A stretch of 64,000 bases of DNA from Acanthochlamys bracteata (lineage: Eukaryota; Streptophyta; Magnoliopsida; Pandanales; Velloziaceae): assembly GCA_019914995.1 (NCBI GenBank), contig CM034128.1:1180501-1244500 (forward strand), given 5' to 3'. Shown here one piece after another: positions 1 to 22,210 of the stretch (positions are counted from its first letter, which is position 1; each line of letters begins with the position of its first letter). The notes beneath the pieces were generated by a model that saw only the letters and a list, made by a program, of their open reading frames with translations, did not search any database and was not told the origin of the DNA. The position numbers and the translations under genes are program-made.

Positions 1-160
1 CACATTAGTTGTATATCTTCACAGGCTTCTCAAACGTGTTACGGTTCTGCAAGTAATGGTTTTGTAGTGAGGTTGCATATACGTACTGTTACTGTGGAAA
101 TTAATATTTATATTGTACCCATAAAGAAATCCTACAATATGTTTTGAATGTTGATCTCAC

Positions 161-9747
<9,587 letters not shown>

Positions 9748-9897
9748 GGAGTTGCGGAGAATAAGTTTATCAGCGGCGGACAAGAGTAGCGGCGGCGGTT
9801 GCGGGGTAACGCCGGCGTGGAATGTAGAGAAGAAGGAGAGTCGAGGGGATCGCTGAAGAAGAAAGAGGAGAGAGAGAAAAAGAAAAAGAAGAGTTTA

Positions 9898-9904
9898 ATT
9901 TATA
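9898..9904 (-). promoter_or_regulatory. Candidate TATA box of the UBP12/13-like gene
   Basis: On the minus strand the sequence reads TATAAAT about 150 bases upstream of the start codon. A purine/pyrimidine-rich presumed 5' UTR (CTCTCT tracts) lies between them, as is usual for plant promoters. There is no transcript start evidence. Confidence 0.4.
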
Positions 9905-12350
9905 TGAAGGGTATATTTGGTAATTTTTCGTGTATTCGGAATAATCCGATTACTGTCGGACAGTTCGTAGTGTGGAGAATAAAATACAGAATATGAAACT
10001 TTTTAAAAAATATATAAATTAATGATTAATGAATTGGTGTGTAAGTGGAATTGGAGAAATAATTAGAAAACACAAAGAACCATTCTACTTTTTTCTTTTT
10101 TCTTTTTTTTTTCTTTACACATAGGTGTGAAATTCAATTTAGCAAATATTACTGTTTTTTAATTTGAAATAAAATTCTTAATAAGGATAGGCAAGAATTA
10201 CTGCGTCGAAATTAGACATCTTTAATTAAAGTCGAAGCCTTTAATTGAATGAAAGCTACGAGATGCAAAATAATAAAGGACAAAGTTTCTCCACTAATGC
10301 GTAGCTGAGCTGAGCTTAGCTGAGCAGAAAGGATAGTTTCGGAAGTTTTTTTCTAAGTATTTTTATAATAAAAACATATTTTTATCTAATTATAAATAAA
10401 TTTATTGTTTTATTTAAAAATATAAAATAATAATAAATTTTTATTTTGTAAAATATTTTATATTTTATAACTTTTTCAACACAGACCTTTTGTGTTAATT
10501 TATTAAATATTTTCTTAATAAATTATCAATATTATTTCTAAAATTTAAAAAGTATTAACAAATTATATTAAATGAAGTATATAATATATAATACTTATTA
10601 GTTAATAAAATTAAATTTATTTTAAAATATTTTAAATATTTTTATTAAAAACTTCTTATAATAGTTATTTCAAATATTTTGATATTTTTTATGTATATTT
10701 TTTCAAAAAATAAATTTTTAATTTTATATTTATATTTCTTATAAGTATAAAAAAGTTTATTTTAAAATTTTGAAAATATAGAAAAATTTACATATAAAAT
10801 TTTTTTATTACTTATTTTTAATTTTTTAATAAAAAATACATTTCAATTTTTTAAAAAATATAAAATATTTTTATTAAATTTTATTTCAAAAATAATTTCA
10901 AAAGAAATTCAGAAAAACGATAATAAAGACGGACGAACTTTGCTTTCATACGCTAATAAATTAATAATACAAGAAGATGGAATTTCTTATTGACGAAGGC
11001 ATTTGTGATGTATTTATTACAGCCTACAAATTAAACAGGCCATTAAGCCCAAAAGCTTCACATTGGCCCAATGTTCGGCCCAACAACTTCAGTCATCCAA
11101 GTCCCAATCTCCATACATGAGTTCAAACAAACACCTACATAGTTTACGTGTACACAATTAACCACGTGGGGTGTGTTATTTGCATGAAAAGCAGGTGTCT
11201 GGAAACTAAGTTTTGAAAAATAATTTTTTGTTAAATTGACTAAAAAAATAAGTTTTATAAAAATAAAGTTATGAAAATAAATAGAAAATAATTATTTTAT
11301 TAAAAAAAGTTATTTATGAGTTATTTCTGGGACGTTTTGCTTTTTTTTTAACTATTTATCATTTCTATTTTTTATTTCATATTTTTTATTATTTGTATAA
11401 ATATTTTATAAATTTATTTAAAATTTTAAAATATACAAACTAATATTGTTTATCGTAAAATTATATTATTTTTTATTTTTATTTTTTTAATCAAACATTA
11501 GATCTCAATTTTTAAAATATTTCTAATATTTTTTCTAGTAAGTTTTAATATAATCTTCTAGCGTATGGTAGTCCATACAACTGAATAGTTTGGTTTATAC
11601 AATAAAAAATTCAATCTAATTCAAAATTTTAAACCAATAAATTATAAAATTTTCTAATATATTAATTTTATTTTTTATTTTTATTCAATATAAAATTAAT
11701 CTACTTATTTTTAATTAAAAAAAATTTTTTCTAAAAAATAAGTCATCAATATTGTTTTTTATCCAAGCACTCCATCTGCACACAAAGTGCCGTGCGCTCA
11801 TCTCTCAAGGCCCTAAACAAGAACATCATCACTGACAGAGTTGCTCTTCTTGTTCTTGCAGACTTGGTTCGTACTGAATTAATGAAAAATCTTGTAAGAT
11901 GTTCGTAATCTTAATAATAATGTGATCAGTAAGCTTTGCTGTTTCTTTTATTAGTTGTTGTAATACATAAAAATATTTGCGATATTTTCTTTATCATTAT
12001 TTTACATGCTAAGTAAATTTCAAGAAAATCAAGAATCATATATGTGCTTGTGAAAATTTGCTAATTTTTCTATAAATCAATTGATTAGAGTGTTTATTTT
12101 ACGGCTGTAATCAATCAATCAATCATCTGAGAAATGAAAATCAATGAAACATGGGACGAAAAAAGTTTTTTTTTTTTCAAAAACAAAACGTAGAAGGTGT
12201 TGCTTATGTTAACATCTCAGAGAATATAAAACTAGAAAAACACAAGTTGCGTACAAGAAAGAGTAGTGTCTTCGAACACACTTTACAGCAACATTCAAAG
12301 TTGTTCAACCACAAAAGTGATTATTTAAACTACCTGTAAAACACTGATTC
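9905..12350. other. Gene-free AT-rich spacer between UBP12/13-like and GH3-1
   Basis: I see no gene here. The DNA is extremely AT-rich. Segments at about 10600-10920 and 11210-11760 resemble degraded copies of the MITE-like family (core GAAAATATAGAAAAATTTA near 10770). A short repeat of TGAGCT/TAGCTGAGC units lies near 10303-10326. The small ORF near 12151 has no recognisable domain. Confidence 0.6.
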
Positions 12351-13137
12351 TTCAAGATGGCCAAGTCCAAGAAAATTTTCAAAAGATTATTTAATCATCA
12401 GAGATGCCCTAAGAACATGCATCCCACGAATGCTTGAACTGACAATAATGAATTGCAAACTGAGATGCATTGCTGGACAGCATCACCCAAAGATAAAACT
12501 ACCAAAAGTTTGAGGTACAAATGTGTTCAAAGTGTGCTGTAGAATTTGATTGCAAAATCAGAATACATATATAACCTGCTAGACAAATTCACATCAATGT
12601 GCTCTGCTCTGCCCCTAAAAGTCGTCGTGGACAGAACATGTTTTCAGAGAAATCATGTACCTGTGTTTGTTCCGTTGAAGTAAGCATGAATCGACAACAA
12701 TAATGTCTCAATAACATCCTTGGATTATTCTTTATAGGTTCGCTACAAGCATCAGCGCTGATTCTCCATGGTGGACCCACTGAGAGCTGTTCGTCCATCC
12801 AAGTTCTTGTAAACATAAGCAGAGAATTCACTGTCTTGAGAGCTCATTGGATATCTATGGGGCTGCCAGGAACACCCATGCAACGAACAAACTGAGAACA
12901 AGACACCAGCATCTACTCTTTTTCACTCTAAAACCAGCACCAAAGTTGAACCTATGAAATAGAAGTCATCCAATCAAAAATTTTCATCTTCATATATATT
13001 GTCTCAAAAAAAGATAAAGCCCTGGCTAATACCAGGAATTTCTCTAAACAACCTAGGAGATAACCTATTGAACCAACTAAAACAATGGACTAATATGAAC
13101 AGAGGTAGACAAATAACTGCTAAAAAAACCCCGGTCT
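12351..13137 (-). other. Probable 3' UTR and downstream region of GH3-1
   Basis: This lies directly downstream of the GH3-1 stop codon. It is less AT-rich than the spacer beyond it. It holds short ORFs on both strands, for example an 80-codon minus-strand frame at 12589-12831, with no recognisable domain. It is probably transcribed 3' UTR, possibly with an intron. Confidence 0.4.
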
Positions 13138-16100
13138 TCACCTTGAGGGGATTGAGTAGGGCCTTGAGGTGGTTGAGGTGGTTGTTGAGTTTGCTGTCAA
13201 GCCAAAGCCAAAGGGGAACAGAGGGTCATAATGGTCATCCCCTACATTCATAGGGAGCTGGTCCACAGATTTGAACCACGTACGAGGAAGTTTTCCAACG
13301 AAATCATAATCCCCAAACAAAACATCAGTAATGCCTTGGCCCTCAGTTCCAGGAAGCCATGCGGCAACAAGGGCATCAATCGAGGAAATATAAGGCTCAA
13401 TCACAACTGGCCTTCCAGAGATGATTACCACAATGCACTTGACTGCACCACAGACTGTCTGGATGGTGCTTGGACCAGGGTCAAGGATCGTGAGGTTCTG
13501 GCTGTCTCCAGCAGTTTCAGTGTAAGGGGGTTCCCCAACCACAACAACTGCATAATAAAATCCACCTTCTTTGATGAAACCAGAGTCTGGGTTCTCCACA
13601 AAAACAACATTAGTTGCAGGATCTACAGTAGCCTTGATTGCGTTGAGTATGGTGGTGCCTGAATGAGAAGGACAGAATAGTAAGCAGTATTCACCCATCC
13701 ACTTTATATTTCTTGTATTCAAGATAACAGAGTTCAGAGATGATAAATACTTAGTGAACTTTACCTACTGTGATGTTCCCACTGGCTCCTTGCCATTCCA
13801 TCGTCCAGCCACCACACTGATAACCCAAATTATCTGCATGGCTTCCAGTAACAAGGATCTTTGGAGCCTTTTTAGAGAGAGGAAGTAATGGTCCATCAGA
13901 AGGTTTCCCATTCTTCAATAGCACAAGCGACTTCCTCACAGCTTCTCTAGCTAAATCTCTATGTTCCTGCATGAGTTAGCCATGATAAGCATGTCTTCTA
14001 AGCATGTAACAATATCTCAAAAGCAGGAAACAACTCACCTTTTTCCCGAGCTGATCAGCTGAGCTGAGATCTGCCACAGGGTTCTCAAAAAGGCCCATGG
14101 CAATTTTCACTCTCAAGATTCTTGTTACAGCATCATCAATTCGACTCATGGGTATAACGTTTTGTGTTACGAGTGATGTTAGATCATTAATGTACTCTTG
14201 GTAGTCATAGGGCACCATAATCTGCAACATGCCATCACAGAAATAAAACGAGATGAGCTTGATAAAATTCTGCATAAAAGTTTTCTGATTTGACCAAGAA
14301 ACTCTCATGTGTAATTTTTTGCCCAATCAGATATCCTTCAGAATTAGAAAATCTAAGCTCTACATGTTTAACAACAAAATGGGGCTCTCAACTACTAGTC
14401 CAGAAATATATCTCGTGAAGAATCACATCTTTTTTACAACATTAACTTCAATGTAAGATAGTGCTTTCTTGTTTTCAAAGATAATTTGATTATTCAAATT
14501 AACAAGAATGCTTATAAAGCAGGATGGTGTCACAAACCATATCGATACCAGCATTTACTCCAGCTTGAACAGAGTAAGTATAATTTGGACCAGCAGCAGA
14601 GATAATCCTGTCAATTCCCTGCCAGTCTGATATTACAAACCCCTGAACACAGTTGATACATAGAGTTAAGAGTCAAAATTACAGGTGTTATATAATAAGC
14701 CATAAATAATGTCAAAAATTATATTCACCTTGAAGTTAAGTGTGTTCTTGAGGAAGCCAGTGACCAGGTCATGGTTAGCATGCATTTTCTCTCCATTCCA
14801 GCTAGAGTAAGAGACCATCACGGTTGCTACACCCTTGGTAATTGCGTTGTAATAAGCAGGCATATGAATACTCATGAGTCCATTGCGATCAATGATGGTA
14901 TTATTTTCATTGATGCCATTATGTGTACCACCATCACCAACAAAGTGTTTGGCACAGGCAGCAACGTTGTTTCTGGAAATGATGTTATAATAGATGAAAT
15001 ATACTGTAATAACTTTTGTATATAATCTACAAGATGACCTTTAGATTATTCCAAAGTCAATATAAAAGCAATTATGCAAAATGCATCAAAACAAGGTATT
15101 CAAGACCCCTTCTTGATTTCTAAGTACTCAACAATAGAAACTAAGGCAACGACTGCCACATAAGACCATTGGATTACAACCTTGATCACTGCCCTCACAT
15201 TGTGGTCAATCACTTTTGCCAGATAATTCGTAATTGCATAGAAATAATTCTTTACTCTAGCGTGCTAATTTTTTCCTTCCTTATGCACAACAGTTTCCCG
15301 GCTATAGATTATTCATGACTGTGTTTTCAGATGATCCAAAGAAAGCAACTGCAACCTAAGTCTAGCTATATGTATAATTGAACAGCAACCATAGTTATGA
15401 ATCAGCTCAAAAATTGTATTTCAGAATAGGGCTTAGATGTCTTACTTTCCAGCAACAAAAGGATAGGCCTTTCCATAGTTTGCAGGGACATCTCCCTGTA
15501 AACCAGGGATAATCTCTGTCATTGCTTGGACAATCCTGTAGTCTTCACTGTAACTCTCATAGCACCGGCCCCATCTTGGATCTCTACATACCTGTATCAG
15601 CGGAGAAGTTTAACTTATTTACCATACACTTTTCAGAGATCAGACATCACCACAGCCTCCATAATACGAAACTATGACTAAATGGAATCAAGATTTTACA
15701 GCTATGCATGGAGCAAAAGCATATTGGATCCCAGTGGCCCGAACTTCAAGCGCAGTTGCAGCACCAATCCTCTTTACAAGATTAGGATCCCTGAGAAATT
15801 TAATAGATGCATCAAGTAAGATAATTTACTTCCTACAAAAGCCTAATAGAAAATGTTATGAGAACCTCAACAAGAGCAAGAACAAATATTCTGGTTTACT
15901 TGCCTGGTAGCACCTAGACCAACATTGTGAGGGAATATAGTTGCACCATACACATTGTTATGGCCGTGGACTGCATCTATTCCATAGATCATTGGGATTC
16001 CCAGACGTGTTGAGAGAGCTCCATTCTGAAACTCATTCACCATATTCACCCAGTCCTGCGCAGATGCCTGCGGACTAGGATCACTTCCACCACCGCTTAA

Positions 16101-16417
16101 TACACTACCTGGACAATCAGTTCAATGTAGTTGTTTAGAGTCATTTGTTCACAAGCAAGCAGTTATATAGCAAAAAGGCATGGAAGTATTTTTTTACCTA
16201 TGAAGTAGTCTTTCATGACTTGGGCTGATGCCACCTTGCGCTCAATCTGCGTCATCTGGCCTATCTTTTCAGCCAGAGTCATCTGACTTAACAGATCACT
16301 GACACGAACATCCACTGGCAGAGTTGCATCCTTGTATCTGACATAGTCTGCTCTTGCATTAGTTGAACAACATAACAAGAGCAGAAGACCGAGAACAAAT
16401 GCTTGAAAATTCCCCAT
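13138..16417 (-). CDS. GH3-1: secreted GH3 beta-glucosidase / beta-D-glucan exohydrolase
   Basis: A retaining exo-hydrolase that should remove glucose from beta-glucans or xyloglucan-derived oligosaccharides in the cell wall. Nine coding exons: 16198-16417, 15904-16108, 15700-15790, 15446-15591, 14729-14972, 14538-14642, 14039-14221, 13765-13966, 13138-13658. They sum to 1,917 nt (638 aa). ATG at 16417 is the first in-frame ATG and opens a hydrophobic signal peptide ending near STNARA. The GH3 N-terminal barrel motifs are [17 protein letters not shown] (here [15 protein letters not shown]), [36 protein letters not shown] and KHFVGDGGT. The nucleophile is Asp308 in [12 protein letters not shown] (codon 14625-14627). 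The second domain has GGWTMEWQG and the acid/base Glu508 in [11 protein letters not shown]. The donor of intron 2 is GC (AG|GCAAGT), the only choice that keeps frame through RDPNLVKR. First gene of the array. Confidence 0.95.
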
Positions 16418-16457
16418 TTCCACTTTAGAGGGCTGTCCTTCCAATTATCTTCAAATC

Positions 16458-17488
16458 CTGATTCCAGAAATCAGTGAGCACTGAGATGCAATTCACAAAA
16501 ATCAAAATCATGCAGCTATAAGCAAAAGAAGATGAAGCAGAACACACAAGGATTTGTAGATGGCCATCTATCTAAAACAATAATTCAAAAGGTTCCAAAT
16601 AACCAGGTACTCAACTCAAAACAATTTATGCAATTTAGTCAGGTTGTTAACTTCAAGAACCTAATGCAAGAGAGTAGTAGTCGAGAGCATGTATGATGGT
16701 TATATACATAGGGAAGAGATGATGAGCATGACCAACCACCTACATAACTATTGAAAATTTGTCGAGAATCACCTGCAGACGCATGGACAAGGAATTTATG
16801 GAGAACATAGAGGGAATTATAATCTTATGAAAGAAAGATCCAAAGGTTGGTATAACTAGATAGAAAAATCACAGTATCTTCCTTCTTTGCTAATTATATC
16901 TATGTCCTAACATCTGAAGACTCTTGTAAAAAGCAAAAGCGAGAAGTGGGTGACCTGCACATAGAAGAACTTTGTTTCACATTTCCCAAAAGGGGTAAAC
17001 TCTAATGCAGTCAGTCATATTAAACAACATAGAAATTAACGCTAGAAATTCAGTAAAACCCACAAAATTATGTAATTTATAGTGATTTTTCTTGACAAAA
17101 TAAAAAAAGAAAGCCACTTGGACATTAAAAAAATAAAATTTACTAGAAACAAGCCCTCTCACCAAAAAATTGCGCTGACTATAATAACTTCACTACGTTA
17201 CTAGTATAAAGATCACATTACTGCAAATATAAATAACTTCTTCAAACCTCACAATAGAATCTACATAGTTCCAAAACCAAATTCCACAACAGAATTTCGA
17301 TTAAAAAGGAAAATATCAGTAGAACCTTGTTCAATTCTTCAGAACTGCACTTGAAGCATGACAACAAAATGGGGAAACCAAAGCCTAAAAAAGAATTGGA
17401 AAATGAAAAGAAGCTCACTAAAAGATTGATAACCAAAGTCAAGATGTACATTTGTTTCTACCACAACCAGAAAACCGAATAAACTCAC
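16458..17488 (-). other. Probable 5' UTR intron of GH3-1
   Basis: On the minus strand a donor (GTGAG, exon side at 17489) and an acceptor (AATCAG before 16457) bracket this stretch. The stretch has no coding signal and lies between a TATA box at about 17.6 kb and the first coding exon. GH3-5 shows a similar acceptor context 5' of its ATG, which suggests an ancestral leader intron. Not proven without transcripts. Confidence 0.5.
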
Positions 17489-17613
17489 CTTAATATATTT
17501 GTTTTGCCTTGCCTCGAGATGCGTGTTTTTTTTTTTTTTTTCTTCTGCTGCTGGTCAGTGAAGGAAGGAAGGAGAGTGGAGAGAGCGGAGAAGACAGTGA
17601 CGGAGTGTGTCGC

Positions 17614-17621
17614 TATTTATA
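17614..17621 (-). promoter_or_regulatory. TATA box of GH3-1
   Basis: The minus strand reads TATAAATA. It is followed about 30 bases downstream by a GA/CT-rich leader (GGAAGGAAGGAG on the plus strand), then by the presumed 5' UTR exon ending near 17489. Confidence 0.6.
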
Positions 17622-18925
17622 AGAAGAAAGAAAATAAAGGGGTTAAATGAAAAAGTGTGGGAACGTGCATTTTGTTTGTATGCGGAGCCCCACTATGTTA
17701 GTGGAGCGAGTGAGCTGTGTTAAAAATTAAATAATTATCTTATTTTAAAATTAAACTAAACACATATAATAAAATAACAAGAGTTAAAAGAAAATAAATA
17801 AACATGTTTCGTAGTACTTGCTGAATAAAAAAAACTAATAATAATATTATAATAGTAAGCAAAATGGGTGGCCAAAGTTTGAGTGACCGTTGTGCTGCGT
17901 TCTCTCTTTCGCTGAAAGAAAGATAACAAACATAACGGCTAGTAACTATTACTTATGATTTTGTTCTTTTAATTAAGGTAGTGTTTTAATGGCATCAAAG
18001 TTTATATGTTTTTAGTCTTAAATTTAAATTATTTTATATATTTTAATTATTGGTCTAAATTTTGTATTTATTTTAATACTTATTTTATTTTTATTAAATT
18101 TTATATAAAATTTACTTCAGATATTTTAGTTGTTAAATTGAATTCTATTTTATCAAATTTTATTTTTACGAAATTTTTTCCATAAAACTCTATTTAACAC
18201 AATTACAACATACTTTAACATACTATTTGATATTATTTATATTGTATTATATTATTTTCTTTTCATTTAAAAAATAATTGTATATAGAACTATTTAAAAA
18301 ATTTTAAAAGATATTTACAAATTACTCTTTAGAAGTATTATATGTATAATTTTTTATTCTTTTAAACTAAAAAATAATCTCCTTTTTAGAAACTTTACTA
18401 GTTCTTTTTGTTAATCAAAATATTCAAAGCTATTGTTTTATAAGCAATTCCAAATAAGCATATGTTGTTTCATAATCACCAAAAAGTAATTAAATATGAA
18501 ACTGTTGTTTCATATCCAGAATGGGCTTTAGCTTTCTGGCATGGATTAAATTATAAATGGGCCTGAACTCTTCATAACCAGGCTTGAATCTAATGGTTAC
18601 AGTTACAACAAGGCTGGAGGCAGATGGCCCACCCCACACACCAAGTTCTATTTTGTGAAAAATGTATTAAAAATATATTAAAATAAAAAATTTATTAAAA
18701 ATATAAAATTTTTTATATGTTTTATAAAAAATATAAAAGTTAAACTGGCGGTCTTCTCTCTCGCTTTGCTTTCTCTCTGCGGTTAACTGTTTCCAGTCCA
18801 CTCTCTTTCTTCTCTCTGTTTCTTCTGCAACAACTACAATTCTCACTGTCTAATTTCCCGAGTTGCAAAATTCCACCATCTCCAAAGTTCACAAGCCAAA
18901 AACTCCCAATCCTTCAATTCACACC
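17622..18925. other. Bidirectional upstream region between GH3-1 and RTL2-like
   Basis: No gene is visible. The two flanking genes are divergent, so both promoters lie here. The middle (about 17950-18420 and 18650-18740) is AT-rich with decayed copies of the short repeat family. A CT-rich leader (CTCTCTCGCTTTGC and similar) precedes the RTL2-like start. Confidence 0.55.
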
Positions 18926-21770
18926 ATGAGCAACAAGAAGAAAACTATAAAATCTCGAAATTCTTCCAAAGGATCAGGACCTTCCCACGATGCTGACGTG
19001 TCTTCGCAGTTTGCATCATCAGCAGCTCAATGGTCGGTCATCGATAGTCAGAGACAAGACGAAGAGGAGCTATTGATGCAGAGAGGTGTTCCCGAAGTTC
19101 AACGTTTGCTTGGGTACAGGTTTCGCAACCCTGCTCTTCTTGAAGACGCTCTAACACATTCTTCTTACCCTAATCGCCGTCACTATGATCGGCTTGAGTT
19201 TGTTGGAGATGCTGCGATTAATCTTGTGTTTGGTGTTTTCTTCTACGCCACTGAACCGAATCTTAATTCTGGAGGGTTGTCGAGTCTTCGGTCGGCGAAT
19301 ATTTCTACTGAGAAGCTTGCTCGTGTTGCCGTCCATCACGGGCTGTATCGGTTCCTCCGACACAACTGTTCCGACTTACGAAAACATGTTTGTTGATTTG
19401 TTCGTGATGAATTTTCACGTGTTTTTCTTGCTAGTTTTGGAATGGGTGGAAATGGATTGAGCGGTGATTCTTTGATTATGTAGGTGAGGGATTTTGTGCA
19501 AGCGATACTGCAGCAGCCGGAGGAAGATTTTGTGGGTGCTGTATCATATGGTGGATGTGTTGCGAAGGCTCCTAAAGTGCTTCCTGATATTGTTGAAGCG
19601 ATTGTTGCAGCTGTTTTTTTCGACTGCCAGTTAGATTTTCCTACATTTTGGGTGGTAATAGTTTCAACTTTTAACAAAAGCTAGCACCTTTTGCATTTTA
19701 TAAAACTAGCTGCTTGCTCTAGACCAAATGCATTGCTTGTGCAAGATTAATTATTGCTTTAAGCTGTTGGGAATGTTGTTTAGATTCTAGTTATAAACAT
19801 GCATTGGATTTGTTATGAGTATTGTTAGCTATTGAGGTTGGGACGATGGAGCAGGTAATTAGAGGATTTCTAGAGCCAATTGTTACAGTGGAGAACCATG
19901 ATCCGCAGCCAGTCACAATGCTTTATGAGATTTGCCAGGGCCATGGGTGGGCAGTGAAGTTCAAGTCTTGGAAGAATGAGCAGCACCTGACCATTGTGAA
20001 CGTTTTTGTGGACGGAGAGTTGATAGCACAAGATGCTAACGAGCACAAGGACATTGCCAAGCTGAATGCTGCTAGAAGAGCACTGCAGGAGCTGCAGAGC
20101 AAGAATATAGATTTGAACAAGTCAAAAACCTATACAGTTGCAAAGAAAAGTGAAACCAAGAAGCAACTCAACGAGCTGTGCATGAAGAGGCGCTGGCCAA
20201 AGCCTGTTTACCAGTAAGCTTCCCAGTCATTCACTGTCCATATGTTTTCTTGAACTCACAATAAAGCAATCATTCCCAAGCTATTTGACACTGTTTTGGG
20301 TTATCATACTAACGGCAAAGGTGGTGATGCTAATTAAGGCATTCTAACTAATTGATAAGAGGTACAAGTTAATATTTTGTAGCTACAAGTTAAATAACTC
20401 CTAATCATTCTCATGTAAAGATTTTGGCTTGTAAAGATATTAAGAAATTGGCTACCGGCAAAAGTATTGTGAACAGATGCAAAACTGGTAGCAATCTTGA
20501 CCTATTTGAAATCCTTCGTACAAACTAATACACATGCCTAACTTATGGGAGAATTGTGATGTTCTCAATGAAATGATCACTAGGCATAAAGCATCAATTA
20601 AGCTTCGTTTAGTTATTTCCACACTGAAGATAGTTGTTTTATCAAAAAGACTCGTGTATTCCCATAGTTAGGACAGACACCTGGTTGTTCCGGTAGTTTG
20701 TTGCTGTTGCTATATCTAGTCATGGTTAAGCATGACCAACACACTTTCATGAGTGTATGGCAGCATACCTGTGATGCAATGTTTATCAACTATAGTTTTT
20801 TTTATCCGTTTCTATTAAGCATGCTCTCCAGAGAGACTATTAATGATTGCTAAATTTTCTTTTATCCAAAGTCACGCTTCAATCTCGCTGTGTACATGTT
20901 GGTTTTTATTCATGGAATCCTAGCGTAAGCACTTAAGATGGAATTTTATGTCTCTGTACGTTGTAACTTGATGGGTTTGGATGAGGGGATCAACTGTAGC
21001 TACTGCAGAATACTATAGTGAAGGACTTTTGAGTTCAATGAGCATCTAATGGTGGCTTGAAGAATTAAATGGGAATGCTTTCTTAAGCAATTGGCCTTGT
21101 ACTGCATGCTCATTGCTCAATTAATGCATGCCTCCTAGGTGACCTTTATATGAAAATTAACTAATATAGGAAATAATGATCGATCACTCACAGTAAACGA
21201 AAGCTTATACTGACTTTTTTTTGTTGTTGTTGTTGTTATCTAATAGCAAGACAAACTCGTGTTGTAGCCTAAGAGTCATGCTCATGAAACATTTTGCTTG
21301 ATAATATGATAAAGTTGATCTGAAAATTGTATTAGCCAGCAGTAGCTCTTTTTTGGTCTTTCTACCATGGAGTATCTTTTCTCATTGTTAGAATATACCC
21401 TCTTAAATGATTTGGTGGCTTCAAATTGGTTCAAGATTAAAGATGGTTGAATTTGATTGAGTGCAATACTTACGATTTCCAGTCGCATCAACTCAAATAC
21501 TCAAATATAACCCTCTCAACCTTGAGTTGGATGAAGGCGTAAATCACCTTGATGAGTATATAGTATGTTAGCCGTGTAACTTATGTATGTTGGTGCAGGA
21601 TTGTGAGTGAAGATGGTCCTGCACACAGTAGAAAATTCATATTCTCCGTTCAAGTTGAGGTCCCAGGTAAGAGCATCACGACTTTAAGTGACAGGAAATC
21701 AAGAGTAAGAGACGCAGAGAATGAAGCTGCTAGCGTGATGCTATTGCAGATTGAAAATCTTGGATATTAG
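18926..21770 (+). CDS. RTL2-like: Ribonuclease III-like protein with two dsRNA-binding domains, RTL2 type
   Basis: A dsRNA endonuclease. Arabidopsis RTL2 processes pre-rRNA 3' ETS and some siRNA precursors. Four exons: 18926-19387, 19484-19651 (or 19654), 19855-20213, 21599-21770, giving 386-387 aa. The start is the ATG of MSNKKK; nothing upstream in frame has an ATG. The RNase III domain is at about 54-205, with RLEFVGDAAINLV (acidic residues Glu91, Asp95) and PDIVEAIVAAVFFD (Asp189, Glu192), so all four metal-binding acidic positions are present. The first dsRBD is at about 228-300. The second follows the motif LNELCMKRRWPKPVYQ and ends at LGY-stop. Intron 3 is long (about 1.4 kb). The gene lies between two GH3 genes and reads against them. 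RTL3 is an alternative name, but the lengths and both dsRBDs fit RTL2 better. Confidence 0.92.
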
Positions 21771-21844
21771 CCACTTTTTTCACCATAAAGTTTGTCATGT
21801 AACTGTAATGTACCGAATTCTTGACTGATGCAGTCATTGTGGTT

Positions 21845-21850
21845 AATAAA
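21845..21850 (+). other. Candidate polyadenylation signal of RTL2-like
   Basis: AATAAA lies 75 bases after the stop codon and before the convergent end of GH3-2. Confidence 0.45.
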
Positions 21851-22210
21851 GCTTCCTCGTTTTCATAGACTGTATTCTAGGATGCAATCTTCTGCAGCTT
21901 TTAATGCTTCTGGTGAAAAGCTTTTGTGACAGGTAGCGGCAAACCAATTGCGTCAGCCATTCCAGGTATGTATAATAGGTACACAAAGTACGAATTGGAT
22001 GTAGCTACACCAAATATGAATTAGTTCATTATACGAGAGCACCGATTCTAACTGCGTGTCCACTGAGAATTTTGTAACTCAACATTCTGAGCATTCGACT
22101 ACATACTCGAACTTCACTCGCACGCTAACACATCTAGACGCAGGTAACATTTTTCTTCACTGTAGTCTACTTCTGGGATGTGTTGCCAATCAATTGTTGA
22201 TTATCATGTT

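Noticed and set aside
12589..12831. 80-codon frame downstream of GH3-1
   Set aside because: No recognisable domain. It is better explained as part of the GH3-1 3' UTR.
13231..13662. 143-codon plus-strand frame
   Set aside because: It is the antisense of the conserved GH3-1 last exon, and the minus strand carries the real motif text.
15897..15904. GT donor two codons after the GH3-1 exon 2 end
   Set aside because: Using GTAAAC would add Gln and shift exon 3 out of frame. The GC donor keeps TRDPNLVKR, as in every paralog.
18863..18925. N-terminal extension of RTL2-like by 21 codons
   Set aside because: The extension begins at a TTG, not an ATG. The first ATG is at 18926.
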